From NCBI RefSeq assembly GCF_900636915.1, contig NZ_LR134327.1, forward strand, positions 868,001 through 932,000: a stretch of DNA of 64,000 bases. The letters are read 5' to 3'. Under the pieces are notes generated by a model that made no database searches, was not told the DNA's origin, and saw only the letters and a program-made list of their open reading frames with translations. Of this stretch, positions 19,266 through 30,779 are shown piece by piece. Source of the DNA: Aggregatibacter aphrophilus ATCC 33389 (GTDB lineage: Bacteria; Pseudomonadota; Gammaproteobacteria; Enterobacterales; Pasteurellaceae). Both the position numbers and the translations under genes were made by a program. The stretch's first letter is position 1. Every line of letters starts with the position of its first letter.

Positions 19266-19430
19266 GATATACCTCTAATTAAATAACATAATGCGACGTA
19301 AAGTGCGGTCACTTTTGCAAGTGTTTTTTCATGTTATGAAAACCACACCGACCGAATCCGTTACGCCACAATTTTATAAGTAAAAAATCCTGCTTATTCT
19401 AAAGCATCTTTTACTTTTTTGGTATCGGAA

Positions 19431-20450
19431 TCATGCTGTATAGAGGGTTTTATTCGGTTCCCCACCAATTTCACGGGCTAATTTCGGCACCAAATAACCG
19501 GAGGTAATACGTTGTAGTTGTTTGTAGATACTTAGAGCTTGCGCATCATCAAGATAAAAATGCGCCGCACCTTCCACCTTATCCAGCAAATGCAAATAAT
19601 AAGGCAAAATTCCCACTGAAAATAAACGGTCACTCAATGCTTTCAGAATGTAGGCATCGTCATTCACATCTTTCAGTAAAACCGATTGGTTTAATAATAC
19701 GACACCGCAATTCTTTAATCTATCCATGGCATGAGAAAAATCCTCATCAATTTCATTGGCATGATTGACATGGGTCACTAAGATTTTTTGCAGACGCGTT
19801 TCAGCCAATATCGCACAAAGAGCATCGGTAATCCGCTGCGGAATGACCACCGGCAGACGGGAATGAATGCGTAGTCGTTTTAAGTGCGGTATGTTTTCCA
19901 AGTGTTTTATCAGCCAGTCAAGCTCATGATCTTTTGCCATCAACGGATCGCCACCGGAAAAAATCACTTCTTCAATTTCAGGATGTTGGGCGATATATTG
20001 CAATGCCGTTTGCCAATTTTGCTTCGTCCCCTTATTTTCTTCATAAGGAAAATGGCGACGAAAACAATAACGGCAATTCACTGCACACCCACCTTTTACC
20101 ATAAATAACAAACGGTTATGGTATTTATGCAAAATGTTAGACACCACATTTTTGTCATCTTGCTCTTCCAAAGGATCTTTTGAGAACCCTTCAGCCTGCA
20201 AAAATTCATCGGCGGAAGACATGACTTGTAAAAATAAGGGATCACGCGGATTGCCCTTTTCCATTTTTTCTACGAAAGGCATGGGCACTCGCATAGCAAA
20301 TAATTTTCGCGCTTCAATGTCTTGTTTGAATGGTTCGAAAGGGAGTTCGAGGTGTTGCAATAAAATTTTCGGGTCTGAAATTCCGTTTGCGAGATGTTCT
20401 AACCAACTTTGTTCTTCTCTAATCGGGATGTTTTGATGTAGAATAGCCAC
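19431..20450 (-). CDS. epmB: EpmB, EF-P (R)-beta-lysylation lysine 2,3-aminomutase
   Basis: Radical SAM/PLP enzyme making (R)-beta-lysine for attachment to EF-P. The cluster motif [16 protein letters not shown] (CxxxCxxC) and [10 protein letters not shown] are clear, and the C-terminus ends [14 protein letters not shown]. The open frame continues to 20585 but would run far into the divergent efp gene. A GTG at 20450 gives VAILHQNIP and 339 residues, matching E. coli EpmB (342), so it is preferred despite no strong ribosome binding site. It shares its start region with divergent efp, its substrate gene. Confidence 0.88.
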   Translation of the reverse strand: MAILHQNIPIREEQSWLEHLANGISDPKILLQHLELPFEPFKQDIEARKLFAMRVPMPFVEKMEKGNPRDPLFLQVMSSADEFLQAEGFSKDPLEEQDDKNVVSNILHKYHNRLLFMVKGGCAVNCRYCFRRHFPYEENKGTKQNWQTALQYIAQHPEIEEVIFSGGDPLMAKDHELDWLIKHLENIPHLKRLRIHSRLPVVIPQRITDALCAILAETRLQKILVTHVNHANEIDEDFSHAMDRLKNCGVVLLNQSVLLKDVNDDAYILKALSDRLFSVGILPYYLHLLDKVEGAAHFYLDDAQALSIYKQLQRITSGYLVPKLAREIGGEPNKTLYTA

Positions 20451-20484
20451 TTTTAAAAAAACAATCTTTTTTCTTGAGGATAAT

Positions 20485-21051
20485 ATGGCTACATATACTA
20501 CCAGTGATTTCAAACCAGGTCTAAAATTTATGCAAGACGGCGAGCCTTGCGTGATCGTTGAAAATGAGTTCGTTAAACCCGGCAAAGGTCAAGCGTTCAC
20601 CCGCACCCGTATTCGTAAATTAATTTCCGGCAAAGTATTGGATGTAAACTTCAAATCCGGTACTTCTGTTGAAGCCGCTGATGTTATGGATCTTAACTTA
20701 ACTTATTCATACAAAGACGATGCCTTCTGGTATTTCATGCATCCGGAAACATTTGAACAATATTCTGCTGACGCTAAAGCCGTAGGCGATGCGGAAAAAT
20801 GGTTATTAGACCAAGCAGATTGTATCGTTACCTTATGGAATGGAGCGCCAATTACTGTGACACCACCAAACTTCGTTGAGTTAGAAATCGTTGATACCGA
20901 TCCGGGTCTTAAAGGTGATACCGCTGGTACCGGTGGTAAACCGGCAACGTTAAGCACTGGTGCAGTGGTGAAAGTGCCATTATTCGTACAAATCGGTGAA
21001 ATGATTCGCGTGGATACCCGTTCCGGCGAATACGTTTCTCGCGTGAAATAA
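20485..21051 (+). CDS. efp: EF-P, translation elongation factor P
   Basis: Relieves ribosome stalling at polyproline stretches. The 188-residue product carries the modification loop [12 protein letters not shown] with Lys34 in the position that EpmA/EpmB beta-lysylate in gammaproteobacteria, followed by two OB-type domains. TGAGGATAAT precedes the ATG. It is divergent from epmB across a short shared promoter region. epmA is not in the window. A terminator follows. Confidence 0.96.
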   Translation: MATYTTSDFKPGLKFMQDGEPCVIVENEFVKPGKGQAFTRTRIRKLISGKVLDVNFKSGTSVEAADVMDLNLTYSYKDDAFWYFMHPETFEQYSADAKAVGDAEKWLLDQADCIVTLWNGAPITVTPPNFVELEIVDTDPGLKGDTAGTGGKPATLSTGAVVKVPLFVQIGEMIRVDTRSGEYVSRVK

Positions 21052-21086
21052 AAACGCGTTCATATTTCACAACACATTATATTAGG

Positions 21087-21113
21087 CCCGCCACTTGAGC
21101 GGGTCTATTTTTT
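21087..21113 (+). terminator. Terminator after efp
   Basis: CCCGC / GCGGG stem with a 7-base loop and a following TCTATTTTTT tract. Confidence 0.7.
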
Positions 21114-21179
21114 GTCTCTTTTCATTACTTCCTCTTCATTAAATAGCAATTTTGTTCATAAATCACACATAACCGGATA

Positions 21180-21214
21180 AAAATTTATTATTTAACAAAA
21201 AATAAATAAATTTT
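21180..21214. repeat. AT-only inverted repeat upstream of tpl
   Basis: Perfect 10-bp arms AAAATTTATT and AATAAATTTT separated by 15 bases, ending 18 bases before a CRP site. It could be a regulator site or just an AT-rich upstream element. It does not match the TyrR consensus TGTAAA-N6-TTTACA. Confidence 0.35.
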
Positions 21215-21231
21215 AATAATTTTTTATTATT

Positions 21232-21247
21232 TGTGACAGTGTTCACA
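21232..21247 (+). promoter_or_regulatory. CRP-cAMP binding site for tpl
   Basis: TGTGA-CAGTGT-TCACA is a perfect match to the TGTGA-N6-TCACA consensus. It is centred about 120 bases before the tpl start. A TATAGC at 21272-21277 would place the site close to -41/-44, a class II activator position. This implies tpl is raised when preferred sugars are scarce. Confidence 0.8.
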
Positions 21248-21344
21248 GTTATTGAGAAAAATTTCTATTAGTATAGCTACAACTCGATGATAGATGTTTG
21301 AGAAACGAGTTATGAAAAAACATGGACTTTAAAACTCATCATAA

Positions 21345-22736
<1,392 letters not shown>

Positions 22737-22744
22737 TCATAAAG

Positions 22745-22777
22745 GCCCTTACTTCGAAAACAGAGTAAGGGCTTTTT
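22745..22777 (+). terminator. Terminator between tpl and tyrP
   Basis: 9-bp stem GCCCTTACT / AGTAAGGGC with a 10-base loop followed by TTTTT. tyrP must rely on read-through or on its own promoter in 22778-22898, where none is obvious. Confidence 0.8.
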
Positions 22778-22898
22778 GTACTCGGATAATATTTAATGAG
22801 GAAAATGCGAAAACATTCTAATGAGACATTGTTGTTCGATGTATTGTCAAATAAGGAAGTGACTAGCCTTTCTACCTGAATAAGAAAGGAGAAAACTC

Positions 22899-24113
22899 AT
22901 GAACAAAACATTAGGCAGTACGCTGATTACTTCAGGCACGATGATCGGCGCAGGGATGCTTGCCATGCCACTGACTTCGGCGGGTATTGGTTTCACATTT
23001 ACAGTGATCTTACTTTGTGCTTTATGGGTATTACTGACTTACAGCGCGCTACTTTTCGTTGAGGTATATCAAACGGCAGAATACGATGCCGGAATAGGAA
23101 CTCTCGCGGCCCAGTACTTTGGCAAAACGGGACGTATTGTGGCAACAACCGTATTGATGGTTTTCCTATTTGCCTTGCTCTCTGCTTATGTCACCGGAGG
23201 TGGTGGCATCCTCGCCTCAACCTTACCGGATTTCGCTACGCCGGAACTCAAAATGAAAGGTTCTATTTTAGCGTTTACTCTTTTCTTTGGCATATTTGTG
23301 GTTATCGGAACAAAAATTGTTGATGGTTTTAATCGCATTTTATTCTTCACCATGATTGCTGCATTGCTCATTGTATTAGGGCTAATGATTCCGGAAATTA
23401 AAGTAGATAATTTAATGGCAATGCCAATTAACAACACCCTACTCATTTCTGCCAGCCCGGTGTTTTTCACCGCATTTGGTTTCCACGGCTCCATACCTTG
23501 TTTAAATAAGTATTTGGAAGGCGACGTAAAAGCGTTAAGAATATCCATTATAGTAGGATCGGCCATCACCTTAATTGGCTATCTTCTTTGGCAATTTTCT
23601 ACCCATGGCGTACTTAGCCAAACTCGTTTCCTAGAAATTTTAAATAACGACCCAACATTAAATGGATTGGTTGAGGCGGTACGAGTCATCACCGGAAGTA
23701 GTATGATAGCCACTGTTGTAAAAATATTTTCGGCTTTAGCCTTAATCACCTCATTCTTAGGTGTAGCGCTTGGTTTGCTTGAATGTATTGAGGATTTATT
23801 AAAACGCGCCTTCAACATCAATGCCAATAGACTATTTTTGGGTTTCTTAACCTTCCTTCCACCATTGCTTTTCGCCTTTTTCTACCCAGAGGGATTCATT
23901 CTAGCATTAGGTTATGCAGGGCAAATGTTTGCATTCTATGCAGTGGTTTTACCGGCTGCACTGGTATGGAAAACACGACAACAACATCCGAATTTATCAT
24001 ATCGGGTACCTGGTGGTTCAGGCCTACTTCTTTTGGTTTCTATTTTCGGAATCATTATCGTCAGCATCCCATTTTTAATTAAGCTGGGTTATTTGCCGGT
24101 TGTGGTAGGTTAA
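22899..24113 (+). CDS. tyrP: TyrP-type aromatic amino acid permease (HAAAP family)
   Basis: Proton-coupled tyrosine uptake across the inner membrane. The 404-residue product has 11 likely membrane helices. Family motifs include GTMIGAGMLAMPL in helix 1, FTAFGFHGSIPCL, TSFLGVALGL and LPPLLFAFFYPEGFILALGYAG, all close to E. coli TyrP (403 residues). AAAGGAG precedes the ATG. Position directly after tpl suggests tyrosine supply to the lyase, comparable to tutB beside tpl in Erwinia herbicola (Pantoea agglomerans). Confidence 0.87.
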   Translation: MNKTLGSTLITSGTMIGAGMLAMPLTSAGIGFTFTVILLCALWVLLTYSALLFVEVYQTAEYDAGIGTLAAQYFGKTGRIVATTVLMVFLFALLSAYVTGGGGILASTLPDFATPELKMKGSILAFTLFFGIFVVIGTKIVDGFNRILFFTMIAALLIVLGLMIPEIKVDNLMAMPINNTLLISASPVFFTAFGFHGSIPCLNKYLEGDVKALRISIIVGSAITLIGYLLWQFSTHGVLSQTRFLEILNNDPTLNGLVEAVRVITGSSMIATVVKIFSALALITSFLGVALGLLECIEDLLKRAFNINANRLFLGFLTFLPPLLFAFFYPEGFILALGYAGQMFAFYAVVLPAALVWKTRQQHPNLSYRVPGGSGLLLLVSIFGIIIVSIPFLIKLGYLPVVVG

Positions 24114-24114
24114 A

Positions 24115-24155
24115 AAAAATTGACATTCTAACCGCACTTTAGGATGTCAATTTTT
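24115..24155. terminator. Bidirectional terminator with one uptake signal in its loop
   Basis: AAAATTGACAT / ATGTCAATTTT stem closing around a single ACCGCACTT (24131-24139). It separates convergent tyrP and the regulator gene. Confidence 0.75.
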
Positions 24156-24833
24156 CTATTCTTTATTTTTAATTAATTTCAAATGCCGATAAACACTTGG
24201 CACAGACATTTTTAAAAATTTCGCTACTATAGGAATAGCCCCCTTTATATTAAAAATACCTTTATCAAATAACACCTTAATTGAATATTCTTTTTGTCTT
24301 AAGGTTAAATTCTTATCGGTATCTAATGACATTAAATCAATATATTCCGATAAAATTTCCTCAATAGAATGTTCTAATTTTTCTTTACTGGTAATTTCTG
24401 ATTCTTCACTATTATTTAATGCAGGATCGATACCTAACACATTCACAAAACTACCTAGATTCTCCAGCGAAATTAATTTTGACATTGTCTCTACCAGCTC
24501 GGAAGTATCGTGGTTAATACACAAAATACCTTCTAACTTATCGCCGTTTTTAATAAAAAATGTAGAACCGCGAATCATCTTATCGGAATCGGCCACCGCC
24601 TTATAATTAAAGATAAAATCCTTATCTAAATACACTTTTTCCTGCAGCATACTAGATGCAAAAGAGCTGAGCGGAGAAGATAATGTCCGACCACTCACAT
24701 GACTATTAGCGATAGCCTCCATTGAGGCCTTATTCTTGTCAATGGAATGAAAAACGACTTCATATTTAGGCCCCAACACATTACCTAAAAAATGCGTTAG
24801 ACCAATAAAATATTTCTTTTGAACATTATTCAT
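24156..24833 (-). CDS. YheO/DauR-like transcriptional regulator
   Basis: A protein of about 225 residues with an N-terminal YheO-type PAS-like sensor (GPKYEVVFHSIDKN, DKMIRGSTFFIKNGDKLEGIL) and a C-terminal helix-turn-helix of the DauR type (GIFNIKGAIPIVAKFLKMSVPSVYRHL). A GTG seven codons upstream (24854) is possible. The ATG at 24833 has GGG/GTG sequence placed as a ribosome binding site and is preferred. The ligand is unknown; family members sense small metabolites such as amino acids. Being convergent with tpl-tyrP, it is a reasonable candidate regulator of them, but this is inference. Confidence 0.75.
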   Translation of the reverse strand: MNNVQKKYFIGLTHFLGNVLGPKYEVVFHSIDKNKASMEAIANSHVSGRTLSSPLSSFASSMLQEKVYLDKDFIFNYKAVADSDKMIRGSTFFIKNGDKLEGILCINHDTSELVETMSKLISLENLGSFVNVLGIDPALNNSEESEITSKEKLEHSIEEILSEYIDLMSLDTDKNLTLRQKEYSIKVLFDKGIFNIKGAIPIVAKFLKMSVPSVYRHLKLIKNKE

Positions 24834-24916
24834 AACACACACCCTAATAATCACCGATAATTTATTCTATACCCATCCTATTAAATATCAAATGATGAAT
24901 AAATTACCAGTTTTCA

Positions 24917-25423
24917 TCAAACTTGATATTTCGTTTTATCGCCAATATCAAAGTGTAACGGCATACGCCATTTTTGGATGCTTAAAACTAAAATAAGAAT
25001 ACCTGTAATAAAAGATAATAATGTACTAAGCCAAACGATATGAAAAACCCAACTAAACCACAATAGTACGAAAAAAATCGGTTGCAAATTCAATGCAAAT
25101 ACACGGAAACAAAAATATTCCTTGTAACTCAATCCGCCCAACACTAAAAATGCCGCGCCCAACGCCAACAGAGGAAAGCCCAAAATTTGACACAATAGAC
25201 CAAGCCACATCGCGAATTGAAAAATAAAACGGAAATTTTTCATATATAAATGCACGCAGGAAGCACACAATGTCGCCGCAATTAATAGCCCGATTTGCGC
25301 CGTTTCCGGATACCAGGGTAATATAAACAACATCGGTGCCGCCAAACAGAAACCTGAACGATATAGAATCACCGTTGCATAATCCCAAACATCCATAGGG
25401 GATTTAATATGTGGATCAGCCAT
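24917..25423 (-). CDS. Integral membrane protein, DUF2301-like
   Basis: A 168-residue protein with about five hydrophobic segments and short charged termini. It resembles the DUF2301 group of small inner-membrane proteins from memory, without a firm motif. Its start overlaps the end of lpxH by 8 bases, so it is translated from the lpxH message. No function can be read from sequence. Confidence 0.6.
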   Translation of the reverse strand: MADPHIKSPMDVWDYATVILYRSGFCLAAPMLFILPWYPETAQIGLLIAATLCASCVHLYMKNFRFIFQFAMWLGLLCQILGFPLLALGAAFLVLGGLSYKEYFCFRVFALNLQPIFFVLLWFSWVFHIVWLSTLLSFITGILILVLSIQKWRMPLHFDIGDKTKYQV

Positions 25424-26147
25424 TTTCTCTCCTTAAATTATCATTAATAAATTGAATCGCATTCGGGCTCACTTCCAAAATAGAAGATGTCTCACCCCAA
25501 TCGCCTAACACAATGCGGGTAAAGTGCGGTGGAATTTCGTGGCGTTTTTGTCGATGGGTATGTCCGTGAATCATTTGCGTGACATTAAATTTATGGAAGG
25601 TTTGCAATACAAAATCTGCATTAACATCCATAATTTCTGTCGGTTTATATTGTTTATCCTGTCGGCTTTTCGTCCGAATTTTCTCGGCGATTTTTAACCG
25701 CACTTTTAACGGCAAATGTAAAAATAACCACTGCCGCCATTTTTGATGGACTTTTTTGCGATACTGTTGATATTTTACATCGTCCACACACAAAGTATCA
25801 CCATGACACAACAACGTTGGCTCCCCGTATAAATCAATCACTTGATATGTCGGTAAAATCGTCAAACCGCAAGCCTGGGCGAATGTCTGACCAATTAAGA
25901 AATCACGGTTTCCATGTTGGAAATAACATTGCACGCCTTGTTCTGTCAGATTTTTTATCAGTTCTTGTACTTCACTGATAAGTTCGGATTTCTCATCATC
26001 ACCAATCCAAAAATCAAATAAATCGCCCAAAATATAGAGTTTTTCTGCTTGCGGTGCTTGTTCCAACATAAATTGACGGAAAAGTTGCGTTAAGTGCAGT
26101 CGATTTTCGGTGAGATGTAAATCCGCAATAAAATACGTTTTTTGCAT
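25416..26147 (-). CDS. lpxH: LpxH, UDP-2,3-diacylglucosamine diphosphatase
   Basis: Hydrolyses UDP-2,3-diacylglucosamine to lipid X in lipid A synthesis, peripheral at the inner membrane. The 243-residue product shows a full calcineurin-type metal set: ADLHL at the N-terminus, [28 protein letters not shown] and MIHGHTHRQ. Length matches E. coli LpxH (240). It is divergent from plsC, also a lipid gene. Confidence 0.95.
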   Translation of the reverse strand: MQKTYFIADLHLTENRLHLTQLFRQFMLEQAPQAEKLYILGDLFDFWIGDDEKSELISEVQELIKNLTEQGVQCYFQHGNRDFLIGQTFAQACGLTILPTYQVIDLYGEPTLLCHGDTLCVDDVKYQQYRKKVHQKWRQWLFLHLPLKVRLKIAEKIRTKSRQDKQYKPTEIMDVNADFVLQTFHKFNVTQMIHGHTHRQKRHEIPPHFTRIVLGDWGETSSILEVSPNAIQFINDNLRRENG

Positions 26148-26254
26148 AAGAATATCATTAAAAATTTTTAACTAGACTATCATATTTACTAGTTATTAAT
26201 ACACATATTCCATTAATTTAGCTATACTTAGGCAAATTTTCAAGAGGCTTTATC

Positions 26255-26998
26255 ATGTTAAAAATTGCCAGAATTTTTATTGTTACTATTTGCTGTATTC
26301 TGATTTGTGTTTTAGGCACAGTCTATTCTTTCATCCGTTTCCGCAACCCAAGTAACGTAGGCATTTTTGCCCGTTGGTTCGGACGCCTGCATCCATTATT
26401 CGGTTTAAAAGTCGAACACCGCTACCCTGCTAACGTCAATCAGATTGGACGTTGTATTTATATCGGTAACCATCAAAACAACTACGACATGGTCACTATT
26501 TCCTACATGGTTATGCCACGCACCGTCAGCGTAGGCAAAAAAAGCCTGATTTGGGTGCCATTTTTCGGCATTTTATATTGGGCAACCGGTAACATTTTCT
26601 TAGATCGCGATAATCGTTCCAAAGCGCATAACACCATGACCGAACTCGCTCGTCGCATTAATGAAGATAACTTGTCCATTTGGATGTTCCCTGAAGGTAC
26701 CCGTAGCCGCGGACGTGGTTTGTTACCGTTTAAAACTGGTGCCTTTCATGCTGCCATTGCCGCAGGCGTGCCGATTGTACCTGTGGTTTGCTCCACAACA
26801 CACAATAAAATCGATTTAAATCGTTGGGATAACGGTAAAGTTATTTGTGAAATGTTGGAACCGATTGATGTATCAGGCTATACCCGTGACAATGTGCGCG
26901 AACTGGCGGAATATTGCCACGATCTGATGCAAAAACGCATTAACGAGTTAGATCAAGAAATCGCTCAAACGCAATGCTCAGAGAATAAGCAGGCTTAA
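26255..26998 (+). CDS. plsC: PlsC, 1-acyl-sn-glycerol-3-phosphate acyltransferase
   Basis: Makes phosphatidic acid from lysophosphatidic acid in the inner membrane. The 247-residue product has an N-terminal membrane helix (residues 5-25), the acyltransferase motif NHQNNYD (HxxxxD), GNIFLDRDNR and FPEGTRSRGRG. TCAAGAGGC precedes the ATG. The next gene, ftsP, begins at the base after its stop, matching the plsC-sufI order known in E. coli. Confidence 0.94.
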   Translation: MLKIARIFIVTICCILICVLGTVYSFIRFRNPSNVGIFARWFGRLHPLFGLKVEHRYPANVNQIGRCIYIGNHQNNYDMVTISYMVMPRTVSVGKKSLIWVPFFGILYWATGNIFLDRDNRSKAHNTMTELARRINEDNLSIWMFPEGTRSRGRGLLPFKTGAFHAAIAAGVPIVPVVCSTTHNKIDLNRWDNGKVICEMLEPIDVSGYTRDNVRELAEYCHDLMQKRINELDQEIAQTQCSENKQA

Positions 26999-28411
26999 AT
27001 GAAAAACTGTTCCCGTCGTCAGCTGTTAAAAACAACTTTATTTTCTACCGCACTTTTCAGTGTGCCGGCCCCCTTGTTAGCAGCAACTCGTCCCACGTTG
27101 ACGATTCCGCCGTTGTTTGAAACGCGACGGGGGAAACCGATTTTCCTCAATTTACAAAATACGCAAGCATCGCTATTGCCGGGCAAACGTACTGAGGTTT
27201 GGGGGTTTAATGGGGTATATTTAGGCCCGACCATTAAAATTAAAAAAGATGATTTTGCCAAACTTAACTGGAAAAATAACTTGCCACAATTTGTTGCTAT
27301 GAACATTCAAGGGTTACAGGCCTCCGGCGAACTCATAGGTGGCATCGCCAAAAATTTGCAAAAAGACGAAACTTGGGCACCAATCATTCCCATCACCCAA
27401 GCGCCATCCACCTGTTGGTATCACGCTTGTACCCTTGCCAATTCTGCCTATCAAACCTATCGCGGATTGCTCGGATTATGGATGATTGAAGACAAAGAAA
27501 GCACTAAACTCGGTCTACCGCAAAAATACGGCGTAGACGACATTCCCTTGATTCTCCAAGACATGCAGTTGAACACCGAAGGCACACAACTGTTCCAACA
27601 ACATCAAGGCCGTTTTATTGGTGAACGCTTGTTCGTGAATGGCCAAGAAGCGCCTTATCTCACTGTGCCTCGCGGGTTAGTACGATTGCGCGTACTCAAT
27701 GCTTCTCTTTCCCGCACCTATGAATTGCGTTTCGATGATGAGCGGGAATTTACCCTTATCGCACAAGATCTTGGTTTCTTGCCGCAAGGCCAAAAACGCA
27801 ATGTGGTCATGCTTGCCCCAAGTGAGCGTGTAGAAATTTTGGTGGACTTAAACGATGGCGAAAACGTCAGCCTAATCACCGGCACAAAACGGGGCATTTT
27901 AGATAACATCAGTCACTTCTTTGGTTCTGATGGTGAATTAATTGATAACACCATTTTGGAATTACGCCCGGAAGGTCTCGCTGGTGCTTTTGAGAAAAAA
28001 GAACAAACGTGGCAATTTAATACCGACGCACCGAGCCTATTATCGACCAAAGTTCAACAAGAACGTGCTTTTCATATTGATGTCGGCAACGCCACCATCA
28101 ACAAAAACCGTTTAGACCCGCGCCGTTTGGATGTTTCCGCAAAATTAGGCAGTGTGGAACGTTGGACATTAAGCGCATCCTCACCTGTAGGTTTTGCCAT
28201 TCGGGGGGCTAAATTTATTGTTGAATCTGTCAATGGCAAGGCCTTAGAAGCAAGTGAAATCGGTTGGAAGGACAGTGTGTTAATCAACGGCAAAGTGTCC
28301 ATTTTAGTAAAATTTGAAAACACCTCATCCAACAATTACCCGTTCACTTTCGGCGCTTCCGACTTAATGTTAGCCGATAAAGGTTGCATAGGATTGATGT
28401 TGGTACAATAA
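26999..28411 (+). CDS. ftsP: FtsP (SufI), Tat-exported division-associated cupredoxin protein
   Basis: Periplasmic protein that stabilises the divisome under stress. The 470-residue product starts with a twin-arginine signal (CSRRQLLKT, hydrophobic stretch, cleavage after LLAA near residue 29) and has three cupredoxin-like domains. The multicopper-oxidase copper-binding histidine motifs (HxH) are absent, as expected for SufI rather than CueO. It starts one base after plsC. An in-frame uptake signal (27047-27055) encodes Thr-Ala-Leu-Phe in the signal peptide. Confidence 0.88.
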   Translation: MKNCSRRQLLKTTLFSTALFSVPAPLLAATRPTLTIPPLFETRRGKPIFLNLQNTQASLLPGKRTEVWGFNGVYLGPTIKIKKDDFAKLNWKNNLPQFVAMNIQGLQASGELIGGIAKNLQKDETWAPIIPITQAPSTCWYHACTLANSAYQTYRGLLGLWMIEDKESTKLGLPQKYGVDDIPLILQDMQLNTEGTQLFQQHQGRFIGERLFVNGQEAPYLTVPRGLVRLRVLNASLSRTYELRFDDEREFTLIAQDLGFLPQGQKRNVVMLAPSERVEILVDLNDGENVSLITGTKRGILDNISHFFGSDGELIDNTILELRPEGLAGAFEKKEQTWQFNTDAPSLLSTKVQQERAFHIDVGNATINKNRLDPRRLDVSAKLGSVERWTLSASSPVGFAIRGAKFIVESVNGKALEASEIGWKDSVLINGKVSILVKFENTSSNNYPFTFGASDLMLADKGCIGLMLVQ

Positions 28412-28420
28412 AAATAACAA

Positions 28421-28469
28421 AAAAACCGACCGCACTTTGATATTCAAGCATTAAGTGCGGTCGGTTTTT
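28421..28469. terminator. Bidirectional uptake-signal-pair terminator
   Basis: Perfect 17-bp inverted repeat AAAAACCGACCGCACTT / AAGTGCGGTCGGTTTTT with a 15-base loop between convergent ftsP and the EamA gene. Confidence 0.9.
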
Positions 28470-28482
28470 CTTGTGTTTTTTG

Positions 28483-29346
28483 TTAGCTTGCACGTCGAAT
28501 CAAACGCGGATAAACACTCGAAATTAATGTGGTGGCGATTACCGCTAAAATTCCCAGCCAAGACAATGGGCTAATGTTTTCGCCCAATAATAATACTGCC
28601 AAAATAATAGCGAATACCGGTTCTAGAGAAACCAAAATCCCCGCTAGGTTGGAATCCACACTATTAATCCCCTTGTTCCACAAATAATACGCCAACCAAC
28701 TGCAACCGATACCAATATAAAGCAAACCTGCAACACCTTGCCAATTCCAATGAATTGGCCAGCTTTCGGTAAGCCAAAGGGTGAAAGGAATGCAGGTTAT
28801 CGTGCCAAACACAATGCTACTTGTGGTATAAACTTGGGCGGTTAATTGTACGATAACTTTTTGCGTCCAACGCAAGCACGAAGCAAATACCACGCCGGCA
28901 AGCAGTACTAAGCCACACCCGAGCAGGCTGATATTACCCGTTTCCTCGCCGCCATAAATCAACATGACCACTCCGAGAAATGCGATCAAACCAAAAATCC
29001 AGTGATGGGTTTGGGCTTTGTCGCCCCAAAAAAAATGCCCAATAAGTACCACCAAGAAAGGCTCCAACCCCAGCATGGTTGACGCGCTGGATGCGGAAGT
29101 ATGACTTAAGCCAATAAATTGCAACAAAAAAATCGCAGGGTAATTCAAAAATCCCAGCCACCACACTTGCGGACGTACTTCTTTTGGCACACGTTTCCAA
29201 ACGCGCATAAACATTGGCAATACAATCAAAGTTGCAATTAATAAGCGCAATTGCACCATCAACACCGGATCCAACATGCTGTAAGTGTATTTACCGGCGA
29301 CGAAAGAACTGCTCCATAAAAATAATGCGATGAGAATGTAGCGCAT
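28483..29346 (-). CDS. EamA/DMT family transporter
   Basis: A 287-residue membrane protein with about ten hydrophobic helices in two related halves, the EamA repeat layout. Characteristic segments are LFLWSSSFVAGKYTY at the start and LAGILVSLEPVFAIILAVLLLGE in the second half. The family exports or imports metabolites such as amino acids, and the substrate is not readable. It stands alone, with terminators on both sides. Confidence 0.82.
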   Translation of the reverse strand: MRYILIALFLWSSSFVAGKYTYSMLDPVLMVQLRLLIATLIVLPMFMRVWKRVPKEVRPQVWWLGFLNYPAIFLLQFIGLSHTSASSASTMLGLEPFLVVLIGHFFWGDKAQTHHWIFGLIAFLGVVMLIYGGEETGNISLLGCGLVLLAGVVFASCLRWTQKVIVQLTAQVYTTSSIVFGTITCIPFTLWLTESWPIHWNWQGVAGLLYIGIGCSWLAYYLWNKGINSVDSNLAGILVSLEPVFAIILAVLLLGENISPLSWLGILAVIATTLISSVYPRLIRRAS

Positions 29347-29436
29347 GGGATTCCTTATAAAACAGAGGGGCTAAGTGGCTATTGTAGTGCGCTTTTAAGG
29401 TAGCGTAAACGAAAGAAAAAGGTTTATTTTTTGAGG

Positions 29437-29477
29437 AAAGTGCAGTCATTTTTTAAGTGTTTTTTTAACTACACTTT
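29437..29477. repeat. Decayed inverted uptake-signal pair
   Basis: AAAGTGCAGT and ACTACACTTT face each other. Each differs from the uptake core at one or two positions yet the two arms still pair except at one base. It is a likely mutated relative of the paired-signal terminators, in the 260-base space between the EamA gene and pflA. Confidence 0.5.
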
Positions 29478-29539
29478 ATGAGATTTCACTTAATAACGCA
29501 TACTTTCTAGACAATGCTTGTAATACATTGATATAAAAA

Positions 29540-29570
29540 ATAAAAAGGCACGCGTTAGGAAACGCGCGCC
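29540..29570 (-). terminator. Terminator after pflA
   Basis: On the minus strand GGCGCGCGTT pairs with AACGCGTGCC (one G·T pair) and is followed by TTTTTATTTTTT. Confidence 0.85.
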
Positions 29571-29606
29571 ATCAGAGTTTTTTAGCTTAGACAATCGTTG
29601 TTCAGA

Positions 29607-30347
29607 TTAATATTTCACAATGTGACCGTAACTTTCAAGAATAGTCTTAATGTGCTCTAAGGATTCTTTTGTCGGTGGTTTTACGTCTTCCAACTCGTAT
29701 TTCTCGCCCATGGCCGTCCATTTATGCACACCTAAGCGGTGATATGGCAACAGATCTACTCTTTCAATATTGGTCATACCTTCAATAAATTTACCCAATA
29801 AATGTATGTCATTATCAGAATCTGTATAACCTGGCACCACTACATAGCGAACCCATACACGTTGGTTGCGTTTTTGTAGGTATTTGGCAAATTCAAGGGG
29901 ACGCTTATTAGGAACGCCAATAAGAATTTGATGTACTTGGTCGTTGAGTTCTTTTAAATCTAACAACACTAGGTCAGTAACATCTATGAGTTCATCAATA
30001 ACATGATCATAATGACGTACAAAACCGTTGGTATCCAAACAGGTGCTGATGCCTTCTTTTTTACAGGCACGGAACCAATCGCGCACAAATTCCGCCTGCA
30101 AAATTGCCTCACCGCCGGAAGCCGTCACGCCACCGCCGGAGGCATTCATAAAATGACGATAACTCACCACTTCTTTCATTAATTCTTCCACAGTGACTTC
30201 TTTGCCACCGTGTACATCCCAAGTATCGCGGTTATGGCAATACTTGCAACGCATTAAACAGCCTTGCAAAAACAGAATAAAACGAATGCCCGGCCCATCA
30301 ACGGTGCCGCAAGATTCATAAGAGTGGATTCTTCCTACAACTGACAT
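29607..30347 (-). CDS. pflA: PflA, pyruvate formate-lyase activating enzyme
   Basis: Radical SAM enzyme that installs the glycyl radical on PflB, and probably GrcA, under anaerobic conditions. The 246-residue product has the cluster motif [13 protein letters not shown] (CxxxCxxC) near residue 30, the glycine-rich [14 protein letters not shown] and [13 protein letters not shown]. Length matches E. coli PflA (246). It lies downstream of pflB with one small gene between. Confidence 0.95.
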   Translation of the reverse strand: MSVVGRIHSYESCGTVDGPGIRFILFLQGCLMRCKYCHNRDTWDVHGGKEVTVEELMKEVVSYRHFMNASGGGVTASGGEAILQAEFVRDWFRACKKEGISTCLDTNGFVRHYDHVIDELIDVTDLVLLDLKELNDQVHQILIGVPNKRPLEFAKYLQKRNQRVWVRYVVVPGYTDSDNDIHLLGKFIEGMTNIERVDLLPYHRLGVHKWTAMGEKYELEDVKPPTKESLEHIKTILESYGHIVKY

Positions 30348-30406
30348 GTATTCCTCAATAATTCGTCATGAATAGCTAAAAAAGTGCGGTTATTTTTCTC
30401 AACGTT

Positions 30407-30694
30407 TTATTCCGCTTTTTGGAACATTTGCACCACAGAAGACTGTTCGCAATATTCAATTAATGCGGGAACGATGGAGGTAAAATGCGGAGTGGTAAAA
30501 TGTTGTTCTAAATCCGCCTTGCTTTTCCATTGTTCAAGAAAAACATAATGGTTTGCCTGTTCGGTGTTTTTTTGTAATTCATAGGAAACACAACCGGCTT
30601 CTTGGCGGGTATGTTTAATTAATTCTTGGCATTTTGCTAAAAATTGGGGAATCTTCTCGCTTTTCACTGAAAATTGGGCAATTACGTTAATCAT
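30407..30694 (-). CDS. ABM-domain (antibiotic biosynthesis monooxygenase-like) protein
   Basis: A 95-residue single-domain protein of the dimeric alpha/beta ABM fold, like YgiN or LsrG. MINVIAQFSVK opens it, and EAGCVSYEL and YVFLEQWKSKADLEQHFTTPHF are typical. The frame is open to 30763, but the ATG at 30694 with CAGGAAAG upstream fits the domain start. It sits between pflB and pflA, preceded by a terminator. Substrate and role are unknown; a small-molecule redox or detoxifying role is a guess. Confidence 0.75.
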   Translation of the reverse strand: MINVIAQFSVKSEKIPQFLAKCQELIKHTRQEAGCVSYELQKNTEQANHYVFLEQWKSKADLEQHFTTPHFTSIVPALIEYCEQSSVVQMFQKAE

Positions 30695-30712
30695 TTTACT
30701 TTCCTGAATATT

Positions 30713-30751
30713 AGAAAAAAAATCAGACCGCTCACCTTTCGGTAAGCGGCT
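30713..30751 (-). terminator. Terminator after pflB
   Basis: On the minus strand GCCGCTTACC / GGTGAGCGGT with a GAAA loop and a following TTTTTTTTT tract. It would separate focA-pflB from the ABM gene and pflA, at least partly. Confidence 0.85.
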
Positions 30752-30779
30752 GAATATTAACACATTTTATATCGCTCAA

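Noticed and set aside
19327..19343. TTTTCAT / ATGAAAA palindrome between oapA and epmB as a terminator
   Set aside because: It is a 7-bp AT-rich stem with no following T-run on the relevant strand.
19391..19434. Frame continuing past the epmB stop on the minus strand ([12 protein letters not shown])
   Set aside because: It is in another frame, only about 12 codons long, and the normal EpmB C-terminus is already complete. It could be a frameshifted tail but there is no support.
20451..20585. N-terminal extension of EpmB into efp
   Set aside because: It would overlap the efp coding start by 100 bases and exceeds the family length. The GTG at 20450 fits.
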